Of a stretch of 64,000 nt of DNA, positions 1 to 12,942 are shown in pieces. Every line of letters starts with the position of its first letter. Positions within the stretch are counted from its first letter, which is position 1. The translations under genes were made by a program, and so were the position numbers. Source of the DNA: Membranipora membranacea. Lineage: Eukaryota; Bryozoa; Gymnolaemata; Cheilostomatida; Membraniporidae. The notes under the pieces were generated by a model. That model was not told the origin of the DNA, did not search any database, and saw only the letters and a program-made list of their open reading frames with translations. The stretch covers positions 24,180,001 to 24,244,000 of the forward strand of contig OU612072.1 of the NCBI GenBank assembly GCA_914767715.1, given 5' to 3'.

Positions 1-3000
1 ATATTATAAAGTAATTAGTAGTATTACCGGCTGCCTAACAACCATATATAAATGGTCTACCTTTTGTCTGCTCATATATTTACATATCGAATTTACTGCT
101 ATTATGTAGGCTTATAGATTTTATTTGTTTTTTTTATTACCAAGTATGTGAACCACCAGCTACCTAGAGAAAGGTTGTCGTTTAGTTATTCATTATTTCA
201 GATCGATATGAATGTTTTCTTGCCCAACTGGTCAGACATCACATTGTTTTCAATGACCTGCTATTAACCAATCAGTAGATGCTTCAATCTGTTGTCGAGA
301 TAAGTCACACATTTAATATTATCATTAACCTTGAATTACAGTTTTAAGGATTCTATTACGTAAGCTCTTCTATTTAGACTGAGTTTCCTTTCTTGAGTGG
401 CCGTATGAACCACCTGGTGTAATATTTGGAACTTTTACGCAGTTTTTCAAATTCAGGATGTGGATGTTTTTTATTCTTATGGTAACCTGCTAAAATTTAT
501 GAATGAATGAATGAAATTTCTACAGTAGTATCTAAAAGAAGATTTTGCCGCTTTAGCCATGCTTTTTATAATAGCACCTAACTATATACTCAGCAGTTTT
601 TGGCTCGGAGTATGAGATATTTTTTTGACTGAGTCATTATAACTCAACAAGATAACACAACTTTTAGAATTTTCTATAGATAATAACCACATGTTACAAA
701 TTAGTTGAACTCCCCTGGTAATCCTAAATAGAGTATTGTGTTTATAGACCACCCAATATAAAGTTGTATAAGTAGATGTTTGCTTATTTTCTCTCAATTT
801 ATCAGCACTTTTATAATAAAAGAGATTTAGTAAACTCAACACTGTATTAACAACCATTCCATGAGAGTGTGAAGAATAGTGAATAGTGTATCAAAGACAT
901 TTCGATTTTCTGCTGATTGATCTAATATAATTATTTTAACGAAATTATAAGCGAATGTGCAGTTGATATAATGTCACAGACCACACCCCTTATATCATAG
1001 ATCATGTAATTTGGAATGGAAGGGAATGGATTTTGAAACAATAAATATTATTAACAGCTGAGTTTGAAGTATAAATAGTAGCCATATGTTTGAAAGAATC
1101 TTGGATTACTTCAATGCCAGAGTGTTCTGATAAGTATTCTACAGTTTTACGTCAGGTCACAACATCTATCCCTGAAGGTCTTTGAACTGATATTTATGAC
1201 TTAAATAATCAGGTTCTACTGAGTATGATGATATCTTGATCTTGATACTCCCCTTCTTATCACTCTGTTCTGTAGGAGCTGTGTATCCCTGGTCTATCAG
1301 GTATCAATAACTGTGATGGAGAAACTACTTTGTTTTAAGTCTCATATTGAGCATCATACAATACACATACAATACATACAGGAGCTCAAAAGAAGTTCCC
1401 TATTGACTGAAATGTTATCGCTGATACAAGCCCTATGCTTTTTTGCTCTGATGGTAAGACAGATGGTAAACACATTATGAAAAACTTCACACAGACACAG
1501 ACGACTAGACTTGTACTGGTTTATTATTATTTTTCCAGTGAGCATTAACTGGAGGTAACTATGTTGCTACCATGTATATCAAGACATAAATCAAGGTAGT
1601 AAAATGATAGTAACTGTATCTATATCATATGGCTAATGCATGTCGGCAAACCTTTCAACTTGATGACAATGTACCCAGCAACGGATAAACAAATCAGAAA
1701 TATTTACCATTGAATCTGATCCAACAATTACATTTAAACCCAGCCTATTATCATTCAATCTTAATTTCTGTAAACTGCAATATTGGCCGATCTCTTTATT
1801 GACAGCAGTAAGGTATTACTAAATTTTACACCTATTGGATAGAAAGTCATTCATCAACTTGGTTGGATCCGAAGGTAACTCAGTGAATGGCATTTTTTTA
1901 TACTTCATTGGCATCTATATCATTTTCAAGAAAATTTTTTCCAATAGTGCCATTGAAAGAAACAAAATCTTTTTGAAAATAATTAAATGTTGACAACAAT
2001 CTGTATTTTATTTACCACAAACTGAACTGAGGCCTCTTTTAATTCAAATTTTATTTAATTGTTATTACTCTGTGATCATCTTGAATTCACAGAGAGATAC
2101 AGCTAGATAGTTTTTTTCATCCTAAAATCTAGCTATGTCCGCTCTAGCTGAGTATAATTTGTCACTGCCAATTGTTACTGACATCACTGAACATGCAACT
2201 GATTGGCATGCTGTTACTGGGATTAACAATGTATTATCACTGGTTTGGATAATCTGATTAACAGCCCAACTGATTGTACTATGAGATAGAACATATCATA
2301 TAAATACCTGGATGTTCTTTGATCATAGCTGGTTCAGGAATGGTGTTTTATTTGTAATCAACACTGACTACTTTTAAATGATCCTAATTAATCTATACTT
2401 TATTGGGCTTTGAGCAGTATATAGAATCTTTCTGTTTCTGTGTGTATAATGAAAAAAAAAGGATGCAAATCGAATTACTGGATGCCAAGATATCCACATG
2501 TAAAGAAAAATTTTGGAAACGAGATCGCTGTTTTTATCACTATCTTGTGTCATCAGTGGATTAATAACTCCCACATAGGTATGTGTTAGATTCACTCATT
2601 TCAAATTATTATCAATGGTATTTCCATGATACATCACATCTTTGAGTTGGCTTTGACATGACCATTTTGGATTTGCAATATGATTATATATAGGGACAGG
2701 TAGAGATTTTGACCACTGAACTAGAACATTGAGCTAGCGCAAATGGCCTGAAAAATGTTCTACTATTGCACGCCTCATTAACCACTGTATCCATGAGAGA
2801 CAAATCCTGGATCTGATAGATGACCTCAATCACATAAAAATGGCTACGGGCGCTTAGTTCACTGGTTAATCTGTGTATTTCTGAGTAATATACTCATAAG
2901 CGGTAGTGATTTGTCTCCACATTGAGCTGAGCGGTCACCAAAGTCACCCCTAAAACTTCCCTTCACACCCTATTACAGCAAAATAAGGAGCAGAGTTGAC

Positions 3001-3500
3001 TTAGCTAAGATACTTACATTAGATGATATCATTTGCAAGTCAATAATGCCCTATTTAGTATAATAACCCAAAATAATAACAGTGACTCCAAACTTTGAAT
3101 TCAACAAATAACTTTTATTGATTAAAATTGAGCAAAAAATGCAAATGCTTCAAATCTTAAGTTAAGACAATAATGCATAATAGTTAAGATTCTGTCATTT
3201 TCAGCTTTTCTTCAGATTATATGTAGTTGCCTAGTGTTCTTCATCCATGGACCTGGAAAAAAGTTATTGTACAAGTTGAGTATATGGTGCGATTTCATTT
3301 AACAGCATAGCAGGTAAATTAATTATGGTCTCATCAAAGGTGAGAGTTCGATCTCAGTGACCTTTCAGCACTTTGCTTGGGGTGCTGAGAAGAAAAGAAA
3401 AATTATGTTTTTTTATGAGCTTAACTGCTGAATTTGAAATTAGTGTGGTTACAAGTCTTGGGCAGGGAGGAGATGATTAACAAAATAAGGTACATACCAT
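1..3500. other. AT-rich spacer, no gene recognised
   Basis: I read both strands and found no exon with splice sites and recognisable protein, no RNA gene and no clear inverted repeat. The short ORFs here are low-complexity, stop-bounded AT-rich reading frames. Confidence 0.5.
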
Positions 3501-3542
3501 TCGTTTATTCAAGAAGATCGATAGAGAGAAAAGATACACCAT

Positions 3543-4158
3543 CTACCACTTGTTGTATCCGTATCCGGATCTGCGTCCATATCCGTTTCCGTACCCGCTG
3601 TATCCGTATGATCTACAACCATATCCGTACCCGTTTCCATATCCGGAACGATATCCACCTCGGTATCAACCATAGCTTATTACTCCTGTCAACAAATTAT
3701 TTTTTCAAAGGTAAGATCATTGAAATGATTCTGTAACGAAACGTGAGCGCATTTTTTTATTTTCCAAACATGGTTTACATATATTGGTTCTTTACTTCTG
3801 CATTATTACCCCGGGAAAGAGCTTCTAAATCTATAAGGCATCTTAAATTTCTAAAAACTTAATAGCCTACTGCACTGTAATATCTATTGTGAACAGAAAT
3901 ATGGGCGATATAATACTTTAAGAAAATTTTTGATAACAATGCGAGACGGAAGACAAGACTCAGATCAAAAAAAGGGTACAAACTTATTCTCAGAAAAAAA
4001 AAAATTTCTTGCGAAGAACTAATGGAATTAACATGAGGGAAAACTTGCAAAAGACCATGAGAAAATTCACCGTAACCCTTTCCATAAGATCCGCTGTAGG
4101 ATCCTGGCCAGGCAGCGACAGCAGCGATAAGTACGGCGAGGAGAGCAATGATCTGCAT
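3543..4158 (-). CDS. Small secreted glycine/tyrosine-rich peptide, two exons
   Basis: Exon 1 (4158 down to 4071) starts MQIIALLAVLIAAVAAWPGS, a signal peptide with a likely cut after AVAA, and continues into a SYSGSYGKGYG run before a GTGAAT donor (phase 1). Exon 2 ends at TAG 3543-3545 and encodes GY repeats such as SGYGNGYGYGCRSYGYSGYG, ending YGYNKW. Two acceptors fit the phase. The one at 3659-3660 gives an uninterrupted 67-residue preproprotein. The more canonical TTGACAG at 3686-3690 would include an in-frame TGA at 3666-3668. An AATAAA lies at 3504-3509 on the minus strand. GY-rich secreted peptides elsewhere include antimicrobial peptides and matrix or shell proteins; nothing here decides the role. 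The match of signal peptide and repeat composition across the intron is why I call it real. Confidence 0.65.
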
Positions 4159-4159
4159 G

Positions 4160-6570
4160 ATTTCTATAAACGTCAGGGAAAACAGGTGGTTATCAATTTT
4201 AAGCATTAAGAAGTGACAAAAATGTTTCTGCAGAGAGATTTTTAATGAACAAAGGAAATAGGATTGACTGGATTGATCAGTAAACTACAAGTCAGGTTAA
4301 AAGCTTTGTATTATTCTGAGTTATTCTGCATTCAAAAGGACAGAAAACATATCATGATATCTATCATATAGTCTTGTCTTTTAATCAGCTTCACAAAGAA
4401 ATACACAAAGCTAATAACCAAGATATTCTATATCGGCAGCTTGATTTTACTCACCTGTTATGAGTTACCTTGCAAAGAAAGTGAATGATTACCTCACATA
4501 CACGCTCCCATTTGTACAAAACACGGGGAGGAGACAGATTTATTGTGACCTTGTGATAAAGTGTGATTGTAAGGAGCCCGGAAGTCGGAAATTTGTAAAA
4601 TTGGATAATTTTCGCAGAAGCTCCAATTTATAAATTGGCGCCATTTAAATGTTTCTAGGGACCCACAGGACTACAAATACACCAATTTTGCACAATGTTT
4701 GCAGGCAACCTAGGCATTAAAATTGGGAAAGAATGCAGTATATCCAAAAGTTCAGTAGGCTGTATGCTGAATATTCATATAAATAGCGGATATAACGCTG
4801 GCAGCAATTGAGATAATTCAACACAGATTATTGAAAATTGTGGACCAAAAAAAAAATTCTGCCTGCAATACCGAAAATTTCATAAAATTTTAAACAGATC
4901 ATTTGATTGTGACATAAAATTTGGGTTACTGGACTTGTCAAAACAACAAAATCTCCAAACCTCTGATATGGGCCCAGCTGCAGTCAACTGCAAATTGTCA
5001 CCTGGATCTCAAACAACAAGGCACACCCACCTCCAAATGGTATCCAAGCTATCTGGGTGAGATTGGTTTTCGATCAGCCAACAACTGAAATGGAATGAGA
5101 TTTGATATTGAGCTGCTTAGACTAATTAGGTTTTGTTCCTGGTAACTACTTTATTGTTGCATTTATGTGGTGCTGAAAAAATTTCACCAAGCAAGATAAA
5201 AAAAGTGCAAATTGTGATTCTTTGCCTACCAAAAACAATACAGCTGCCTTTGAAGGTTGAAAACAGCCAATATCAGAATGAGACTCAACGGACTCTTTGC
5301 TGGTTAGGTTGATTATTTCTTAGTGGAAACGAATTTGAAACTTTGATGAAGTACAGTCTTGAGTGATAGATTGAGAAGTTAAATGCAAGTTATGAAAACT
5401 TGAACCAGCAACTTTGTCAAACTTAGTAAATGAGTCTTTCCGGTCCAATACCTGGATAAGTTTATTGAGAGGTTATTATTCCCACGGTGGTGCTATTTTT
5501 AGTTAATAACCTATATTCGAAAATGAGAATTTGGAACAGTTCCTTATTTGATTTGCTCAGGTATGTAGCAGGGAACATTTTGTCACACTGGCATCCAAGA
5601 ACTTCATTGTAAGACACAAAAACCACAAACGGGAACATTCTTAATAAGAGAGAAACCCTAAGTCACTCACAAGCATATTCATTATTTTGTAGGTCATTTT
5701 ATTTCTCATTAATTTAAACCACAAACCTCAAACATCACACACCTATATTAAAGCAAATTCAACCTGCAAAAATACTGATGCTCCTCAGCTACAGTGAGAA
5801 AGAAATTAAATTCTGCAACGTCATGATACCTTATAATGGTATGTATTTAGCTCTAAGCACTGTGCCACAAATATGTAAAACACCGGGTTAACAAATTAAA
5901 CACATCGTCAATAATTATGTCGAATGTTTTAAATAAGGAACTTTGGGCGTATCACCACAAAAGTTGAGGTGTTGCACATTATTATGTAGACTTCATGTGT
6001 CACTGTTTCCCTGGTTTTTATGTGTCCCGATTATGTTCAGAGTGGCCTCCTTGGTCCGGCTGTGCAGGTTGGGTGGGGCTGACCTTATTTGATTCCACTG
6101 CTATGCGCTTATCATAGTGACATTGCGCAACCACCTGTAATGACAAAACATGTTTTGGTAATTGAACTTTCCCTGACAACATGTCGTTATTACCATAAGT
6201 GTTATTACAATGTAGATGGTAATTTTATAGCCCTCAGGTCTTGGGATGTTGAGATAAACCGTTGATTATAGTTTGTTTGTCTGACTGATTCGATTATCAT
6301 AACTAGTGTGTAGGTTATGTGTAAGTATATGTGTAAGTATATGTTTGTATCATGCAGTCATAACAACTCACATAATATTATGTTTCTTACTATCACCAGC
6401 TTGTGATTGCATAACTATTTCTATTCCGATAAAAGTGAGAGGCTTACCCTCAATAATGTATTGGTATATATAATGTAAGGTTGTTATATAGTTTGCACAA
6501 TTTAATATTGATAGATGCATATATAATAATATCACTGCAAGTATGGAGGTTCATCATTAGGCTTCTTGTG
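4160..6570. other. Spacer, no gene recognised
   Basis: Between the GY-peptide gene and the SLC6 C-terminal exon I see only AT-rich non-coding sequence with short T and A tracts. The promoter of the GY-peptide gene should lie at the low-coordinate edge, just above 4158, but no convincing TATA box stands out. Confidence 0.4.
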
Positions 6571-6576
6571 ATAATT

Positions 6577-9500
6577 CTATAAATATAATACATTTATAAC
6601 AGGGAGCCCAAATTGAGCAGGGAATTGATCATAAAAGTGATGGGTGTAACTGAGACATCTCACCTCAGAACCAAGACTTTCAGCGTCCCCGATCGGGTGT
6701 ACCTGCCAGTTTGGTACATAGTCTATGTACATTCTGTGTTTGGGCAGTGCTGGACCCCAATCATACGCTGGCCTTGCACACTTCTTCTGCAACCAAAATT
6801 TCAGCATAACCAACAAATTATATCCAGGCATGGTAATTCAAACAAGTTCTCAGAATTTTACAATAATCAGTTTCGCGTTTTGATTTCAGGGCCATGACCA
6901 TAATTATTTTGATTGACAGCTATCGAAAAAAATAATAAATAATTTTGGAAAATGCGCTATTTACTTAATAGCAAAACTTTGCTTGTTAAAATATTTTAAC
7001 AGTATCAAGGCTCACAAAATCATGAATCTTTATTAATGCCTGGGAAAAATTACCCTACCAGTAAATATTTCCATTGGGTTTTGTGAATTTCGCCGTTTTT
7101 CTCATCGTAAATTTGTTATATTCTAACTCTCTAATCATCAGGACTTGGCAAAATGACCGCTTATACTAAATAATTTCATAAATCAAAATTCAGTTAAATC
7201 TATATACCCGGATATTAAAAAAATCTTGGGCAGGTTACATAAATAAATCTGACATAATATGTATCCTGTACAAGGTATACTGTGTGTGTCATCCTGTTTT
7301 ACACAATATTAATTGACGATTTAGGGTTGAAGTTTTCTCCTATTATATAAGATAGATGTAGATGAGAATAAATCGATGCTTCACTTAACCCACGTTTACT
7401 CTCTATTAGAAGAAAAGAGATATGAAAAACTTCTAATATACATACGATGCGGTCGAGCAGAGACTCTCCTTTTGTTCTCCCGACATTGACAGCGGCTTTG
7501 ATTGGAATCGCTGCCACCACATAGATGGATATCCCCCAGCCTATTACATTAGCCCACATAGGGAACTTATAGTTTCCATATTTCAGTGTTTTGAAGTTAG
7601 CCCAGTCGAATATTAGCACAAACTAGAGGAGCAAAAGAGAAGAAGATGTTGGTCGGAGATTGTAGATAAAAATTGCGTAACTGGTATCATGTTCTCCCTG
7701 TGACAACTTGATCTGGATCTAGAGTCCAAGGTTTTCAAGTCAATGGTAGGTAGGAGTTGGACAAAATAGTTTAATTGCACAGCTGCACACGGATCAATAT
7801 TTAGGTAGATAAGCGGGAGTTTACACACTCTTTAGAAAATACCGAGGTATGCAGAATGTCTACAGTTCAAAAACAAAAGTATTCATTGAATCTCAACTCA
7901 TGAAAAAAAATGAGGCAGAAACAGTTTTTCTAACAAAGTTAATGTCAAAGTTAGCATGTGTTCATGTGTGAATATTGGGGATGGAATCTTTTCTTTTCTC
8001 TTATACATAGTCACTATTATACACACACAGTCCAGGCTATATTATCGGGACTAGGACATGCTAAGGAAGACTTTTTAAGTTACTCACGGATATTATGACT
8101 TGGCTAATACCCATAATGCAAAACTTCCAGAATAATGGCAGCTTCCTGCCAATCATAACCTGAACATCCTGTAAGGGAAGGTAATGTATTATTAGAATGA
8201 TTGAAATACACAATTATAGTGGTCATCATGATGATGTGAATACTGATAGTGTTAGTGTTGACAATGATGAGGATTATGACAATGATGATATTGATTGCGG
8301 TGATGGTGATATCAATATTGAAGATTATATGATGGTAATAGTGGTCATGCTGATCCCAGTAGTGATGACAATAGCAATGACAATAATGAAGATATTTATG
8401 ACAACATTGATCCTCATCATGATGATGTCAGTTTTGATAATGATCGATGTTGATAAAAACGATAATAATGATAGCAATGATGTCAACGGTGAGCATCTTA
8501 TATTTCATATCTTATATCTTATTTATATGGTCATTTGCAGCATTAAATGTTAAGATTCGTAAACAGGAAATAAGCTTAAACTTTCTAGAGATAAAGAAGA
8601 CTGTGACATATTGCCATTTCATTCTTCAAGAAAATGAGCTACCAATCTTTGTAATTTACTGGGATCGGATGGAGTACGTCTCAGGCCAAAGCATTAATAA
8701 TCAAAAGCCTGATAAAATTTCATGGTGATAAGTGAGATAATTGTATGTTTGAGATTGGTGGTATGTTATTGCAGGGAGTTAATTTTGGGTCTGTTTTGGA
8801 ATGTGCCGCCAGAAAAAGTCCCCTTTTTCCTATAAATAACTGGCCTCGTGGCGCAATGGATAATGTGCCACGTGCCGAGGGGAAAGAGGGAAAGGGAGAT
8901 TAGATGTTATTTGAAGGTTGTGGGTTATGGGTTATGTGTTGTGTGTATATATATATACTATATTATTGCCGATCAAAGTCAATGGCAAATAAAGACCATG
9001 CATAAGTAAACAAATAAAAATAAAGCAGTCAGGTGTATTTATGAAAATATCATTGTCTATAAATGCTGTCCTATTTATAGAAGGGTGACCTCGGGCTTCC
9101 AAAAATATTTTGCACAGATGACTCTCAAATTCCTTAACCTTTGCAATATTATATCGAAAACAAAGAATATCAAGATTTATTTTTAGCTCTTCGAGTTTTA
9201 GTAATGAAAGTCTCTCTTCATAATGTAGCTTATTGTAATTTGACGCTGGTGTCACCCTACCCGGTTCACAAAAGCGGTTTATCATTTCAATAAAGATTTA
9301 ACAATATTTCTTTAAACTATCACTTGATAAGACAAAAACTGTGTGTTTTGATTACTCATGCAAACAAATTCAAGTGGTTAATTTCAAGACAAGGGCACTG
9401 GCAGTAATCTTTGTAGCACATTCTAGAATAAGTAAGTTCGAAAACCCAACAAAAATCAGATACTAGTGTGATGGGGAAAATGATTTCAAATGTTGCTCTA

Positions 9501-12500
9501 AGAAGTGTCCTACACAGTGTTAGAAGTGAGTGGGAACTGAGGACCCACAAAGATATATGATGCGATTTTGATTGATTGATTTGTAGTCTATTACTAACTG
9601 CAAAAGTTAGAGAGGGAACTCTTAGCAAGGAGTTCTGACTGGATTCAGAGAAATTGTCTCCTTTGACCAGACATCAATCATATTATCAATCATCAATGAT
9701 ACTGATGCAGATCTATATTTCTGCATTTCGATTCCGCTCACCCAGCACGACAAAGTCATAACTGGCGAAAACAAAAGAAATGGAGGTAGGATCACTTCTT
9801 GATTCTGCAGGTCGTTTCATATATTATTATGTTCACAAAAAATCAACCATAATTCATATTATGAATGGCTAAAAATTGAAGTTTAAAAAAAAATTTTCGT
9901 TTGTATCATAAATGCAATTCGGACACAAAAACGCCTTTATCCCAGTTAGACAAAAGCGCAAGTTAGTACTTTTTCGCACTGGGCCAGCAAACTTTTGCTC
10001 AATATGCATAGATTAGTGTTGTTTGATTTTGAGCTGAGAGAAGAGTACCACAAAAAATGGGGTCCACTTAGACCAAGGATTTCTTGAAATCCTTGCTTAG
10101 ACCACTGGTCTTTTACAGTACATACCAACCTTAGCAAAAACGATAGTAACCATACCAAAAATAAGATACCAAAGTGATGATATAGCGGTGATTTCACAGG
10201 TATCTCTACAAAGTGTGCTATTTCTATTAACCTAAACCTAATTTGATCCAATTTGCCTGCATTCGAAATGCTCCCCTTCTACTGGACATGCATTCCCAGT
10301 GGAGGGGGAGCGACTCCGAATGCAGGCAAATGGACTTCTATGAACCACACCAACCTTAGCGAATCGGTCATAACCATACAGATAGGAGATCACAGTAGTT
10401 TCAGTGAGACAGATGATTATAAAGTTCCATCCAGAAGCGTAACTGTCCACCATCTTTAGTATGTAGTTACCTCCTTGTGTCACGTATATCAAATCTTAGA
10501 CCAATTATTATACAATATTTATAGTCGGATGTTATTCATATTGTGTTAAATAAATTACAGCAAAAGCTGGAGGACAAATAGGAAGACAGAAAATGTACCA
10601 ATAGGGTTACGACTTCTAATCCATAGAAAATTGATGAACATCATAGCTGTTTGGAAAATTTACCGCGACATGATTTTTCCTGTTTTGATATGTTTCACAG
10701 TAGTCGAAGATTAAATTTACCCACAATGCTTCTGTTATTGGTGTTCAAATTATAAATAAAGGAGGAAATATTTTTCTCACTTATTCACAAACTTGTTTAG
10801 TAAGATTATTGGTAAATTTCAAATAGAATAAGGATTTGGGAAAATCAGTCCGATTTTCCCTAAAAGATGTATTGGTTCACTCAGACACACATTGCTATAC
10901 AAACCTATCAACAAAATGTGATTTGTTTTATCCCGCAACAGTCCAAAACAGACTATGCTTGGCTGCAATGACAAAAAATGGCTGACTGCCCTTTGCGTGG
11001 AATATTTAATAGTACTGGGTCGATCGATCAACAAAAAACCTAGTATATGAGCTGAAAGTCAATTATAATGCCAATACTACTACACCTTCCAATGTCGTTA
11101 CATCGCCCCACAATTGAATGCCTCAGTGCTAATGCTAATGCTCAATGCTAACAAACAATAATGATGATACAAAAATGAAAGTAATATCAAATAACTGTAT
11201 TTACCGTGAGTAAAGCAAAACATGTGAAACATGGCAGCAAAAAAGTTCTGACGGCTAATTTGGGGCAGGAGAGAACTGGTTTTGTTTCTTTACCTGCAGA
11301 TCTGCCAACTCTCACATTTGACAAAAGTCACTGCGACTTAAGCGCAACTTTCGCTAAGGAGTGAGGCTCTTTGCACTTGTGCAGAAATGTACTAGTTGGA
11401 GCTTTTGTATAACAGAGATAATTGGCATTCTGTGTCCGAATTAAACATATATGGTATAATGTGAAAATTTTGCTTCCATAGCCTTTTTAAGCAACTTGTT
11501 ATTGTCAGATTTCTTGTAGACCAAGACATGTGAATATTATCTCCAGAAATAAAAAAATGGGACCAATTCCATATTTCTTTTTTTTGCTAGTAAGTACTTA
11601 GCCGTGGATGGCCAGCAAAATCATAGTATTGTGCTGGAAATCTCCCCATCACAAGATCTGACTCACCGTCTTGAGAGACATCCTTGACCTTGACATTAAT
11701 TGTATGTGCCAGATTACCGATATACGAATAGATCACAAATCCAGCGAATGTCGATGTTCCACAGTTTCCTAATGTCACTATGTACGTATCTCTGTAATGG
11801 TTGAGTGTTGAGAGTGACTAGTAGCAGTTTGATAAATTTGACAAATTTGAGCAACAGATATGACAGCACATGGAATACCACATAAATGTATGAGATATTG
11901 CTCCTTTGGATTTAGGTGTGTTTATACGTTTTTGGAAATGAACAATAAATGTAATTATATTGTGATAGCCATATCCACCATCAGTTGTATTGATACAAGA
12001 GGACACCGTATTGGTATTGAGTGATCCTTCGAAAATTCACCCTGATCAAATACCCCAGAGCTTGTCCTTGAAATGGCCAGTCTTCAGTGATTCTAAAACA
12101 TGTAGTACAACTTCTGTTTGAAGCATGTTTCCTAAACATTCCTAGAACTTTCTCAACTGGACATACAATAGAACAAACAAATCTGTTCCGAAGGACACAG
12201 TGCCTTATATATGGGATAGGCCTACAGACTCCTAATGCCCACACAGGCTTATAGGAGAGGTACGCTCCTTATCATAAGAAGACTATTGGACACTGATGAC
12301 ATACTTTAGACAGTTGTTCCTGAATCTGTTATGCCTGGAGAGAGCGACTAATCCTCCCCAACAGACAGACAGTGAGAAGAATATCTGATCCGCTGCATCT
12401 CGCCAAACCTAGAGTAAATGAAAATATATTTGTCAGACGGGACAACCATTCTGCTTGCAGGATAGCCTTATGACTTAGTCTTATCTCTGCGGCACATAGA

Positions 12501-12942
12501 TGGTGGCGCTGCCTTCCATCGAAAAAGGGAACTCTGCTTTTCTGGTAGTTCGAAAATCTTACTGGATATGGGCCAGGTCGAATGTCTTCCAGGGGATGTG
12601 AGATGTCTATTATTCATTAACATTGGAACCACCTGCTACTAAGTTACATAGTGAAACGTATGCTAAGCACCTTAATTTCAATCATGGGGGTATGGTTCCG
12701 GGTCTTTAAACTCCGGTTGTCTGTATTTTTCATTCTGCACAAGCAAGTTGGGGTCATCAAAATCATAATTAAATCAAGTAACTTCACACAGTGTAAGTAA
12801 AACCCACCATAGCGTCTGACAGCTTGTGCCATTGTGGTGTGATGTAAAACCAGATCCCTCTTGAGGCACCCGGAAGAGTGATTCCGCGGAAGAACAGAAT
12901 AACAAGCACCAAATATGGGAATAAGGCTGTGAAATACACCAC
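6577..12942 (-). CDS. SLC6-family Na+/Cl- coupled transporter, partial (TM5 to C-terminus)
   Basis: Seven exons on the minus strand, with matching phases wherever they are adjacent. 12942-12808: TM5, [20 protein letters not shown] then ITLPGA. 12408-12305: TM6, [20 protein letters not shown], with the FFSLS core of the sodium/substrate site. 11791-11667: TM7, [20 protein letters not shown]. 10494-10355: TM10, [17 protein letters not shown] ... [10 protein letters not shown]. 8168-8088: TM11, [17 protein letters not shown]. 7622-7446: TM12, including [17 protein letters not shown]. 6786-6577: cytoplasmic tail with [13 protein letters not shown] and stop. The order follows the SLC6 fold. The family moves amino acids, amines or osmolytes with sodium across the plasma membrane; the substrate cannot be told. 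TM1-4 and TM8-9 were not located. One minus-strand stretch near 11220-11290 may be a TM8 exon, but its frame is not clean, so a pseudogene is possible. Confidence 0.85.
8197..8510. repeat. Imperfect GAT-rich simple repeat
   Basis: Degenerate GATGAT/AATGATGAT repeat lying in the SLC6 intron between the TM10 and TM11 exons. Its open frame reads as Asp/Asn/Met runs and is a by-product of the repeat, not a gene. Confidence 0.6.
8842..8932 (+). repeat. tRNA-Arg-like relic (possible SINE head)
   Basis: GGCCTCGTGGCGCAATGGAT resembles the 5' half and A box of arginine tRNA (GTGGCGCAATGGATA). About 60 bases later, GGTTGTGGGTTATGGG resembles a decayed T-arm, where GGTTCGAGTCC would be expected. The anticodon region carries a purine-rich insertion and the B box is lost, so this is a pseudo-tRNA or the degraded head of a tRNA-derived SINE rather than a working gene. 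Confidence 0.45.
9040..9285 (-). pseudogene. LINE reverse-transcriptase C-terminal relic
   Basis: The reading frame contains [20 protein letters not shown] followed by [10 protein letters not shown] and [16 protein letters not shown]. The pattern 'Y-E-R-L-x2-L-x-L-x2-L-x4-D' then 'L-x2-I-F' is typical of the region after the polymerase domain in non-LTR retrotransposons, and later 'R' motifs match the usual tail. No polymerase active site is present. It is a short 5'-truncated remnant in an SLC6 intron. Confidence 0.4.
10128..10215 (-). pseudogene. Decayed copy of the 3' end of the SLC6 TM10 exon
   Basis: On the minus strand, GTATGGTTACTATCG followed by TTTTTGCTAAGGTTGGT mirrors the end of the TM10 exon and its donor (GTATGGTTATGACCG ... 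TTCGCTAAGGTTGGT). The copy lies just downstream of the real exon and is separated from it by the 88-bp foldback at 10246-10333. Stops and substitutions upstream show it is not a usable exon. Confidence 0.4.
10246..10333. mobile_element. 88-bp foldback element, GTTGCTCCC family
   Basis: The left arm TTTGCCTGCATTCG...GCTCCCC is complementary to the right arm GGGGGAGCGACTCCGAATGC...AAA. Related copies occur at about 35590, 51550 and 56330, and an expanded one at 35140. It sits in the SLC6 intron immediately after the TM10 donor. Confidence 0.6.

Noticed and set aside
3859-4206. 115-codon ORF covering the GY-peptide exon 1
   Set aside because: Only 4158-4071 belongs to the gene. The upstream extension lacks function and the downstream part is intron.
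8197-8553. 118-codon Asp-rich ORF
   Set aside because: Simple GAT repeat in an SLC6 intron, with no splice support or domain.
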